From: Lentinula raphanica | Lineage: Eukaryota; Basidiomycota; Agaricomycetes; Agaricales; Omphalotaceae | Direction: 5' to 3' | NCBI GenBank assembly: GCA_027919835.1 | Contig: JANVFP010000001.1 | Span: 372,001-436,000, forward strand | DNA length: 64,000 nt | Part shown: in pieces, positions 54,447 through 64,000 of the stretch | Layout: each line of letters opens with the position of its first letter | Numbering within the stretch: the first letter of the stretch is position 1 | The notes under the pieces: model-generated | What the model was told of the DNA's origin: nothing | Databases searched by the model: none | The model's input: only the letters and a program-made list of their open reading frames with translations | Made by a program: the position numbers and the translations under genes

Positions 54447-55758
54447 TCTGCTTTCCATCACCGACAGTCCATCGAGGAATTCATCTATTACAAGGACTTG
54501 GAGACGTACTCCAACATCAGCAAGTTCATATATGGCAACTATAAGCAGGCCCTCTCAGTGATCCGCACTAGGAACGTTCTTCGAGATAGTATGGTCGCAG
54601 CTGGGATTACGTCGGCCGATGTTTTTTATGGCTGGCTTGTTGAAGAAGGAGAATACCTTCGAAACCTTACTCAGACACCGCCTAAGGAGACACTCGAGAT
54701 GGAATACTTCGCCAAGCTGGCTGCTCTTCGTATCTGCGAGGATCGTCTGCAGCAGGCTCGGTCGGCATGGCTGGCCTATATCCCTGAAAAAGACACAGCA
54801 GCAGCCAGAAGGAAAGTCAACAGCGTTCAAACTGCCCATCGTAACGAGCAAGAGAATGAATGAAAGCTCATCGCGGATGTTCAAGCGCTAGAGCAAAAGC
54901 TGGGGATCACAGCTCGATGGGCTCCAGGGTGTGATGAATGGGAATCAGCTAAGAAGATGGTAAAGGAGGCAGACTATCGAAGGGCGTTGGACAGGTTAGA
55001 GCAGCTATTGGTGTCTCGAATCTTCGAAATGTCAAGACTTAACATTGGAGGAACTGGTAAGGACCTTACAGACTTAATTTATGCCGACTATTAACAGCTA
55101 TACAGGCCACAAGATGCGGAAGATGATAGCCAACTCTTTCAAAACGCGGTCGAAATCTATACAGGCCGCAATCGTTGCCTATAACGATGCCGCTGCTGCG
55201 CTTCGGCCTCCTCGATGGGCAATTAGCTGGGATGAGGTGGTTGATTACTCCTTTCTAAGCGAATTTGACATCCTCAGAGACACCAGGGAGGATGTTCGAG
55301 AGAAGAAATGGGCTACGCCTAGCAATAGGCTTCTGATGTTTCGATTCTTCAAACTGATCCGGGCGGAGGAGGAGCTGGACCGCCTCCATGTGGAAATCAA
55401 GAGACTTTTGACATATATGCAAGATGAGGAGCGACTTCTCTGCCAGAGGGCCAACGAGATCGAAAGCGACGACCCTGCTTTAGCTCTACAGATTCGACGT
55501 TATTGGGATGAGAAGTCGAGGTTCAATATACTGCATAAGCAGAGACTTCATGCCATCAAAAAACTAAGTGGCTTTGACCCTGCGAACTGCCGACACTTCC
55601 ACCCAGGAACACAGATGAATGGAGAAGACATTTCAATGTTGGACGTTGACTATGAGGAGCTGAGCGAATGGAAGGAGGATGAAGACGGAGACGAGGAGGA
55701 GGAGGAAACATTTGCTCATCATTATGACATGGCAATGGACTTAACCATTGATGAATGA
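54447..55758 (+). pseudogene. KDZ transposase, 3' part (broken)
   Basis: The frame resumes SAFHHRQSIEEFIYYKDLET directly after the target duplication, so removal of the insert restores TRYQ-SAFHH. It continues to an in-frame TGA at 54861-54863, then LIADVQALEQKLGI. An intron 55057-55105 restores MSRLNIGGT-GHKMRKMIANS. The last exon has the family's C-terminal WDEVVDYSFLSEFDILRDTR region and an acidic tail ending at 55758. Two TGA stops, one frameshift and the insertion make it non-functional. Confidence 0.88.
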
Positions 55759-57308
55759 CCTCTATGTAGCCTTCTGAATACATATATTGAATTACCATAC
55801 GCTAAAAGTGAAATTTTGGAGGTCCGAACGTCGTTGATGGCAATGTCCGGAAAGTCCGGAACAGCCCGTGACCACCCGAGGTCATTACCTACCCACTCCG
55901 AGTGATTTCTACCCTAAGTCAACCACCCTTTATCCACCTAGGCCAGATTGACCTTAACCCCTTCTGTACAAGGCATTGTACGCACGGTACAACGCTTTTG
56001 TACAAGCCTGGTTTAGGGCTGTACAGGTGCGACGAAGGACGACGAGCGCGAGTTGCGAGACAGATTAATCGTGGGAATACTTTGCTTCATTTAGATGTTT
56101 ACCTAATATTCCGCTATTCGCTATCGCTATCTTCCACCAGCATCAGTATCGAGCCAGTTTTTCAGTTTTTTTTCTCACAGTTCACTTACTTACCTCGACT
56201 ATCATCCACATCTCTTTGAAGAAAGACTCTCACCTCCTTCAGCTTGCGTCTCCGTGTCTCTTATCAAAGATATATAGAGACATATCCGCGTATCCAACTG
56301 TATCCTTCCAATCGAAACTCACGAAGACAGCTTCCGTCGGAGATTTGTGGCAGCGGTTTGCACCATTGGCTTCGAGTAAATTCGAGTTGCCCGAGAGGCT
56401 GTAAAAAAAATACGACATTCGACATCTCAAGATCTCATCTATCTCGACCATCGTTACTATCAGTTTTCCTCAGTTTTCCTCCATGCGGCTGCGTTAAAAA
56501 CATTAGACCCCCGATGATGGGTGTACAGCCTTGTTTTATTAGGTTTTTGCCACTTTCGGCTCATGGAACCCTCCAGTTCGGAGAGCATTCTGGACAACGA
56601 CGTTCATACACCTGTGTATACCAATACAGAGTATGGCTGGGAAGGCGGCAGCTGAAGAAATCTGAAGGACAGGAAGAGTCAGGCAGTCGATAAGGTCATC
56701 CGGTGCTATCAGAGGCTATCAGTGAGTGATTTCCGAAATTCCGAGTCAACTATGCAATGTGTTACTAAACATCCTTACTGATCAAGTCAATCGCCGCTTG
56801 CAATCTATCGATATCATCCATCGGGCCATCTTCGTGCTATCATAATCCTTCATGATTTCATCTTCTTCAAGTCTGTTACCTTTCTAGTCTGTTGGGTGTT
56901 ACCTGACCTCGCCATCGACTCCTCGAAATAAGGCGCTCACAGCCTAGGCCTCAAGCAAAAGAGTACGGATTGAATGAAACGAGGCATTTTCCTCTTTGAA
57001 AATCTGTTTCGACTCGAACCTATCAGGATTTCCGGCAGAGGGCGCGCATCATCATCTTGGGACTAGAACATATAAGGCTACTATCAACTTTGAGTGAATT
57101 CTAACTATGTACTACATAAGTACTGATCATCCTCACTGACCGAATCATCACCGCTTCAGTTTATTGATCTCATCCATGCTTGTGATATAAAGCCTCAAGT
57201 TACACGAAACATTTCCCCCCAGAGCTGGTCTCCCTCACAGATTACAACCAACATACATTCCTCTGGAAAACTGTTCAACGCCCTTTCATACATTCATCCA
57301 CTGCTACT
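55759..57308. other. 1.5 kb intergenic region
   Basis: Flank of the KDZ element followed by the upstream region of the secreted-protein gene at 57309. It has a run of TGTACAAGGC/TTGTACAAGC/CTGTACAGG phrases (55965-56025) and AT-rich stretches. No coding frame is supported, and the end of the KDZ transposon cannot be placed. Confidence 0.4.
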
Positions 57309-57969
57309 ATGACTCGTTCTGTTCTTCGAGCCATGCTCATTCTCGGGACAATTTCTTCTGCCGTCCTCTCCGCTCCTACATCGACTCAGCCTTGTTCAAC
57401 TGCAAGTACTAGGACTCTCCAATCTTCTGATCACCATATGATTGGTGGCTCGGGGGTCAATGCGCTCGAAGCCCGTAGTCCTATGTGGTCATCGTGTTCT
57501 ATGTATTCTGCACTAGTGAGTCCGATCTACCTCTACGATTAGCATACTGACTTACAATATCTAGAACGTGGGCGACGTTGTCGATGAGTGGACGCAGATA
57601 GACAAGGATTTGGCAGGTGATCCTCGGGTAAGTAACCAGTATGTACTGCTCATTGATTCGTCTCTGATCATTATGCATCTTCCACGTATAACCTTAAAGA
57701 TCCCTCTCGAGCTGAAGCGTATTGTTAGCAGGGTGAAACAAATGAAACAAGGTTTGAATACAGCTATGCAATTGGGGCAGCCATCTACCATGGGTGATGA
57801 GGTCAAAGAGATGAGAAAAAAGCTGGAAGAAATGCTTCAGGGTACCGAATTGGAGTATGAGAATGCTCGCATTGTGGCTAACAAAGCTTTTGAAACGCTC
57901 GGCGAAATTGATAGAGGAGTCCAGAAAACAATTGGGAATGCTGCCCTGAAGAAGTATGGTGCACATTGA
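57309..57969 (+). CDS. Small secreted protein with C-terminal coiled coil, unknown function
   Basis: Three exons (57309-57515, 57565-57627, 57700-57969) with GT-AG introns of 49 and 72 nt give 179 residues. The first 20 residues (MTRSVLRAMLILGTISSAVL) form a signal peptide with a probable cleavage at AVLSA. A Ser/Thr-rich segment follows, then NVGDVVDEWTQIDKDLAGD. The C-terminal half is amphipathic-helical (ELKRIVSRVKQMKQGLNTA, EMRKKLEEMLQGTELEYEN). Mature part has few cysteines. No known domain. Likely a host gene at the edge of the transposon-rich block. Confidence 0.8.
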
Positions 57970-58317
57970 CATTAGGGGAAGTTGTCGAATTGGTTGGGAG
58001 GTAGGCACCTGGTAGTACCTAGTCTCGCTGTAATTTGTACTGTAATGAATACGTGTCAGAGAGCCGACATTCGAGAGCCGACATTCAAGTCAAGGAAATT
58101 CTTTCCAATGTCACGGTCCAAATTGGCGGCGATCGATGTCTTGTTGAACGTCAAAGTTCAAACGCTCAAATTTCATTTCAGTGTTCAACAACAAGAAAGC
58201 GTGTCTCTATCCAATTTTGAGCTGAGTATCTACTCTCTATTCATAACAGCTCAGATACCTACAATGCAAAATCACAGACATATGTCTTGGATAGAGTATC
58301 GCTATGAACAAAACTTG
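57970..58317. other. Tail-to-tail intergenic region
   Basis: 3' flanks of two convergent genes. A CGAGAGCCGACATT direct duplication at about 58060-58085 is the only visible feature. Confidence 0.4.
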
Positions 58318-60802
58318 TCAATTCCATGCATGTTGTGCATATAGGCCCAGCACCGCATTCGACAGAACGTCTGTGTAACTTGCCACATCCACATCCGTAT
58401 ATGTTGTCGTGTTCTGCACCTCGTTGAGTATTTCCAACAGTTGATCCTGGATAAAATCCACGAAGACTAGATCAATAAGGGTGTCGTTGTATAATGACGG
58501 GACATCGGAGCCTATGAAATCCGGTATGTCGAACGATGCGAGAGGAGCATGGAGGATATCGTCGCCTATGCCCGGGCATGACTGGATTTTGGAAGACGAG
58601 AAGATCAGCAACTGGCAAACACGAGTTGCGGAGCAGACTCACATCACTAGTAACGTATCCAAGCGTCAAATTCTGGGATGCTCTTTTCACAGCGCCATCG
58701 TGTCTTCTGTCCATATCGTCTAACCATTCCATATAACGCCGGTCAACATACCCCCTCTTCCACATCTCCCTCTCTCGCATCTGCAGTATGCCGCCTAAAT
58801 CCCGCTTCCGTCTCTCATCAGCTCCAGCGGCGTTCAACGCAGGCAAGACCTCCTGCGCCACACCAAGGGATAAATCTTTGATGAACATGAACGCATCGGT
58901 GAAAGGGCTAGCAGAAATCTGGTCGTTCTTGTCGAACGTTCCGGAGTATATGTCGAAACGCTGGGAGCCGGAGTTGGTGATCATGATGTTGGAGATGTTG
59001 GCGCGGGTGTTGTTGAGAGTAAGAGAGTAGGGTGCGGCTTCGTTTATGAAAAGGGTAAGGGAGGACCCGTTGGATGGATATGGGTCACTGGTAAGTATAT
59101 GGTGATCAGTAAGTGGGCAATGGGTGAAAGAGAGCTGACTTACCGAGAGATGGTGTAGTCTTGCGGTGCGATTCCAAACAGCATCGAAAGGTCGTACTTG
59201 ATTGCGAGATCCAGGAGCCCTTGCGTTATGTTCTGACCTTGAGTGGTATCAAAAGAGCGGTTACTTTGCTGAGAATGGTACTTTTTAACGACAGAGTCAG
59301 AATTCGGCACGCCTTGTCATAAAATTTTCTGCTCACTGACTTCGTAAGTGACACGGTTCTGATCCAGATATCTCCTGCTGAATGAGATATTGCGCTTCGA
59401 ATCCACATCGGACGGACTCCCGAGCTTTGCACTTAGCCAGCCAATAGTTTCCATGTACCGTCCGCTCTCTAGTGCCATTGAGCGACCATCAGGCTGATCT
59501 AAGGGAGGACATAGTTAGCATCATGGTGACAATACTTAGAGGCGCGAGAAATGGCGAGGACATACTGCAGTCCCGAATATGAGTATGTCCTCCGAGAATG
59601 ATGATCGGTGTCTCTGGATGTACGGCTCGTACAGCATAAAATACAGTCGGCCAGTTATCGCGTGAGACAGGCATATGTCTGTTACAGCATGAGATACATA
59701 GCTGGTCAAGAGCACTTTCACGATATGAACCCACCCAACCAACAAGAATAAATCAGGTTCTTCGGCAATCGCATCTGCAAACTAAAAAACGATTCGCACA
59801 GTGGGCAGTAAATGCAGCTTTCCAATAACTCACCCATTGTTCCTTCACCATATCTGCTACACTTTGCACAGTCGTGTTCACATCGTTGCCCGTGAAATCA
59901 TACAGAACGCCCAGAGATGTGATCTTCCTGCCTTTCCTCGTGGTGAATTTACGGAATCGATTTCCAACGGGAACGTCAATTGTGTTGTTGTTCGCGTCGA
60001 ACACTGTAATATTGACATTAGAGGAGAGGTATTTGCCATCTAACGCGGGCACAAAATTGGTGTACATGTCCCAAGTGTTGATATAATCGTAAAGTTCATG
60101 ACTGGAAGAGAGGAGGAGATTGTATGTTCGACTCAATCAGGCAAGAGAAGTATAGTGAAAGGCTACACACTTTCCTATGGCCATGATGTCGTACGGGAGC
60201 TGCTTAATGAATTGGTTGGCCTAAAGAATAAAAAATATCACGAAACGTCCAATTAGCATGTATCGAACGTGCGATCCATTTACTCACATCATGTGCGTCA
60301 ATCCCTCCTGCCGGAAACCCATCTGACAGTCCTGTACCATCGTGGAGGTCACCAGAATCGACCAGAAGCAGGTCAACGTCCTTCTCCTGCGGCAAACGTT
60401 TTACACTACCCTAATTCCTGACCACCAAGATCGCGGCACTCACGATGGCAAGGTGCTTCATATGGTGTACAAAGCTAGCAAAATCACCAAGGTCACCGCT
60501 GTAGTTGGGCTCAGGGAATGAAGCGTGCTGGTGTCCGAGAAGCCAGCCTGGAATGGCAAAGAGTTCATGAGTCAGTCATCGAGAACGAGTTACATCGAGC
60601 CCTTGCCATGGGTATCCGTGGTATGAATGATGTTCAGGTCTCCCCATTCCAACGGCCTCGTAGGTTTCGTCAGCTGTGTTTGAGGGAACTGTCTTTTCTG
60701 GTGCACATGACTATGGTCATGAGTGTGTTGATCGTCGCTGCAGGCGTTGACTGTGAGAGTAGATAACAGTGCTGATGCCAGCAAGGCCGCGTTCAAACGC
60801 AT
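58318..60802 (-). CDS. Secreted calcineurin-like metallophosphoesterase / 5'-nucleotidase-type protein
   Basis: A multi-exon gene (about ten exons, 45-90 nt introns) starting at ATG 60802, because only this start gives the signal peptide [21 protein letters not shown] Kex2-like KR follows at VHQKRQFP. Metallophosphatase motifs appear in order: [19 protein letters not shown] (formed across the exon 4/5 splice), LVGHMPV (formed across a splice) and GGHTHIRD, covering all metal ligands of the fold. The C-terminal part ([34 protein letters not shown]) matches the fungal 5'-nucleotidase-like C-terminal domain as in yeast YHR202W-type proteins. It is expected to hydrolyse phosphoesters outside the cell or in the vacuole; substrate unknown. 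Intron 1 uses a GC donor (GCAAGG). A paralogue lies at 62954-64000. Confidence 0.87.
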
Positions 60803-61185
60803 TGTCGCAGGGAGTGCCACGAATGAAGAGAAGAGAGAGGTCAGAAGGCTTCGAAAAATGTGCTACATCCTCAATAAATACTGATTGGACTGGAGAAGAT
60901 CAGTTCAAGTGTCAAGCTGAAATTTGAAAATTCGCTGAAGCTGCCGGATACAAGCCGATAAATCATAATAGAATTCGCGATCACGTGCTAATCACCTGTT
61001 CGCATATTTTTACGAAATCTCAACTTTCAAGTGAGCAGCAAACATGATACGATATACAGTAGTAGTAGCGAGCATTCTTTACTACTACTGCTAGCTGCTT
61101 AGTGTAGTATCATCTAACCTCAAAGTATAAATATCTAAACATTCAGAGCAGTCCTAATCCTGGCATGCCGCATCTGGTCCCATCC
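60803..61185. other. Intergenic region, promoter side of the phosphoesterase
   Basis: Between the phosphoesterase start and the stop of the next - strand gene. It contains TAGTAGTAG/CTACTACTGC short repeats (about 61065-61100). No clear TATA box is seen. Confidence 0.35.
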
Positions 61186-62048
61186 TCACGCGCTGCCAGT
61201 GGCCGCACTCAGGGCGGCGTTGAAAGCATTGCCAGCTGACACAGGAGAGGTAGCGATATTCCAGTTACTTCCGCTGGGAACCACCACGCTCTGTCCAACA
61301 TCGCTTCCTGAGAATCCAAGATCATACTTGGAAAAGGCACCCGTCAGCTCAACATGTCATGAACAAAGCCTACGGCTCAAATGTGCGTTGAAAGCTCACT
61401 GTAGAAAGGGATCCATCGGCATTGAAAAAGCTTCCGTAGTGACTGACAATGGCAGAGTCATAACCAACTTGGTGACCGGAAGTTCGAAGCAAGTCGGAGC
61501 TGAAGTGACTGCAGGAAGAAAGAAATTGCTGGAAGACTGATTGACAAGATACGTGAGCATGAAGACAGATAAAAATTATGTCACTACAACACTTACCAAC
61601 AGTCTGAGTCTCGACTTCGCAGACTTGTTCGGTAATAATCCTACATCCCATGCGATCGGTTACGCTCAGTCAAGATGGTACGACTGGATGACCTACTGTT
61701 TTGCCATTTCTTGCAAGACCAGTAATTTCTGCTGGACAATCTCGATATCTACAGCATGGCACACAACCTCCTCTTGCTGTTCCGCGACGACCTGATCGCT
61801 GACTATTCCAGAGAAGTTGTCGACACCATAGAAGTTGTCAAATCCCGAGAAGGATGATATGCCGCCCCAGTTGTCGAATGAGAAATGTCGGCGGTCTGTA
61901 GGTATGGAAGTCAATAATCAGTATCTCCTGGTTATATCGTACGATAGAACGTACTAAGGCTTTGAGTTTGAGGGTTGAAAGGGGCACCTAGAGCGTTGCT
62001 AGCCAGAGCAGAAAGAGTGAACAGGGTGATGGTGATCTTTGCAAACAT
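61186..62048 (-). CDS. Small secreted protein, unknown fungal family
   Basis: Five exons: 62048-61955, 61895-61697, 61640-61597, 61536-61400 and 61326-61186. GT-AG introns and consistent phases give 204 residues. Signal peptide MFAKITITLFTLSALASNALG. The mature part starts APFNPQTQSL, contains FDNWGGISSFSGFDNFYGVD, a helical VAEQQEEVVCHAVDIEIVQQ and SSCSHFSSDLLRTSGHQVGYD, and ends with VVVPSGSNWNIATSP. It has three cysteines. It resembles secreted proteins common in agaricomycetes but I cannot name a domain. The two phosphoesterase genes flank it on the same strand. Confidence 0.8.
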
Positions 62049-62953
62049 GGTATAGAAAAGGCTTGTCACGAAGTTAGTGATTGCTGGAGTGAAGTCAAAT
62101 TAGCAATGCTACAGGAGATAGGCTTTGCCTGAGAGTGCACAACGAACATACTCTGATACGACTGAGCAAGGATAAGTCCGTGAAATACTGCGAGTAATGA
62201 GCGAAGAAAGTTTGTAGTCGTAGGCGACCTGGCCTAAAGTAAAGAAGTTGAAAATGGAAGAGGGAAGTCGAAGAACGAAGTGATGGATCTCGACGTAGAT
62301 TTCGCTGGTTTAAATAGTCGCCTTTTGCTGAGAACCAATAGTCAATCCGTTTCTCTGGTTCTGACTGCCATCCGTATTGAACCTCAGGACAAGCGTGTGT
62401 ATTGCATAGACGAGTCGGGGATATTCGTAGCCGATACATTTCTAACGACGTGACAGTGGCAGAAGAGTTGCGCCCAGCAAGCGTGGACGTACTTTCGAGA
62501 GGTTCAAGAGAAATCACTGACAATACCTGACAATATCCGTATATCGTTGCGCCAAGAACATCTCCTGTAGCCTGTAGGCAATATACTGACAGATGGCGAC
62601 CTGTTCTGAAAGCACTTGAAATCTTTGAAATCCCGAGGATCGTTTTGCAATTGCATTCTGAACAACGCTGGATGTTGATTGTCAATCTGTATTCAAATCC
62701 AAAAACACTGAACGTCTACGGTTTGTGCTGACAGTAACAGCGGACATACTAATAACAACACTTACCGTGGTCTGAACTGGAATCGGCATTGTGACAATTC
62801 CAAAGACTGGGCGAAAGCAAAGTTACAGAGCTCGACGCATGATATTGGACTAGAACGTCTCATCGGACAGCGATACTGTTCACCCGTACGGGATAAATTA
62901 AACTTTTAATAAAGATACGGAATACGCAACAGGTTTTCGATCGCATGAACCAA
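62049..62953. other. Intergenic region between secreted protein and phosphoesterase copy 2
   Basis: Mostly promoter and leader of the secreted-protein gene. A short spliced frame starting at ATG 62789 (MPIPVQTT) can be drawn on the - strand but has no recognisable content, so I do not call it a gene. Confidence 0.4.
62308..62318 (-). promoter_or_regulatory. TATA-like box of the secreted-protein gene
   Basis: CTATTTAAACC on the - strand about 265 bp upstream of the ATG at 62048, the best core-promoter candidate there. Confidence 0.5.
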
Positions 62954-64000
62954 CTAGTTCCACGCATGCTGAGCATACAGACCCAGCACCTGGTTGGAGA
63001 GCACGTTCGTATAACTCTCCACATCCGAGTCCGTATAGGTTGTAGCGTTTTGTACTTCGTTCATAATCTCCAGAAGTTGCGTCTGTATAAAGTCCACAAA
63101 GACAAAGTCGATGAGAGTATCATTCGATACCGAAGGCGCGTCGGAACCAATGAAGTCCGGGATATCGTACGAGGCGAGGGGAGCGTGGAGAGTATCGTCT
63201 CCGACTCCGGGGCATGTCTAGAGAGATAGATATTGTCAGTCACAGTTACACAGGGATAGAGCAAGGAACAACTCGCGTCGCTAGTAACATATCCTATTGT
63301 CAAATTCTGTGACGCCCTCTTCACAGCTCCGTCGTGCCTTCGGTCCATCTCATCCAACCATTCCATGTACCTTCGGTCGACATAACCCCTCTTCCACATC
63401 TCGGCCTCCCTTTGCTGTAAAACAGATCCCAGATCCCGCTTTCGCCTTTCATCAGCCCCGGCCGTGTTCAGTGCGGACAACACCTGCTGAGCAACGCCCA
63501 ACTGGACATTTTTAATGTAGACAAACGCGTCTAGGAACGGACTAGCGGCAATTTGGTCGTTTTTGTCGAATGTGCCGGCGTAGATGTCGAAGCGCTGAGA
63601 ACCAGAGTTGGTGATCATGAAGTTTGTGATGTTTTTGCGGGTGTTGTTGAAGGTGAGAGAGTAGGGTGCAGCTTCGCTGATGAAGAGCGAGAGGGAGGAA
63701 CCATTTGACGGATAAGGGTTTCTGAGAACGAAGAGGTCAGTCAAGCGAGAATTGACAACCTGGGCGAATAGCACATACCGTGAGATGGTATAATCCTGAG
63801 GAGCATATCCAAACAACGTCGACAATTCATACTTGTCCGAGAGTTCCTGAAGGCCCTTAGTGATGTTCTGACCTTCCGTAGTATCAAAAGAGCTGTTACG
63901 TTGTTGTGAATGATACTAGAATGAGAACGATTACTCAAATCTGATATTCAAGAGGCTCGGAATGGACTGACCTCATATGTGACCCGATTTTGATCCAGAT
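62954..64000 (-). CDS. Paralogous metallophosphoesterase, 3' part (runs off the window)
   Basis: Ends at TAG 62954-62956 after [10 protein letters not shown], the same C-terminus as the gene at 58318. Exons read [52 protein letters not shown] and [16 protein letters not shown], highly similar to the first copy and with introns at the same points. At the window edge the exon LDQNRVTYE with donor GTCAGT is still present, but the N-terminal phosphatase domain lies outside. It forms a tandem duplicate with 58318-60802 around the secreted-protein gene. Confidence 0.85.

Noticed and set aside
62095..62789. - strand frame 62095-62685 and a spliced frame from ATG 62789
   Set aside because: They overlap the TATA box and leader of the secreted-protein gene and show no domain, signal peptide or sensible composition.

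Overview
The window looks like a transposon-saturated stretch of an agaricomycete (basidiomycete mushroom) genome. The evidence is 50-60 bp GT-AG introns, a KDZ transposase, an ankyrin protein with a fungal DUF6535-like membrane region, tyrosine-recombinase-type and chromodomain retrotransposons, and short multi-exon secreted-protein genes. I saw no bacterial operon structure, rRNA, tRNA or CRISPR. All calls come from reading the sequence; no database was searched.

Layout. 1-9.2 kb is a graveyard: the end of a large inverted-repeat element, a Ngaro/DIRS-like retrotransposon remnant (- strand), a Tad/L1-type LINE broken into two head-to-head halves mixed with foldback pieces, a MITE, and a solo LTR with a 5-bp target duplication. 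9.27-12.09 kb holds an intact four-exon ankyrin/membrane gene (- strand). 12.3-13.8 kb carries a second MITE and a second inverted-repeat family with GGGTAGCTACCC arrays. 14.2-20.95 kb is a decayed chromodomain Ty3 element. 21.96-39.13 kb is a nearly intact 17.2-kb Ty3-type element (- strand sense, called element 1 here). It has 1.69-kb LTRs, gag, pro and pol in three frames, and two spliced genes on the opposite strand between pol and the 3' LTR. It sits inside a coiled-coil gene whose halves lie at 21.1-21.96 and 39.1-40.0 kb. 40.1-42.2 kb has no recognisable gene. 42.24-42.93 kb is an LTR of another element that truncates element 2 (42.93-49.0 kb), a decayed relative of element 1. 49.03-55.76 kb is a broken KDZ transposase split by a 3.57-kb foldback element. 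57.3-64 kb is the only host-like gene neighbourhood: a small secreted protein, a secreted calcineurin-like phosphoesterase, a second small secreted protein, and a second phosphoesterase copy cut by the window edge.

Most notable is element 1. Its gag/pro and pro/pol junctions each carry a canonical -1 slippery heptamer directly before the stop codon (GGGAAAC and AAATTTT), as in retroviruses with a separate pro frame. Its two antisense genes, one with a Zn2Cys6-like cysteine array, are separated by three identical 15-nt polypurine-tract copies, as if modules had been added one after another between pol and the LTR. The hexamer AGATCT is strikingly frequent throughout the element. A second theme is that terminal-inverted-repeat families here share their outer ends but carry different palindromic subterminal repeats.
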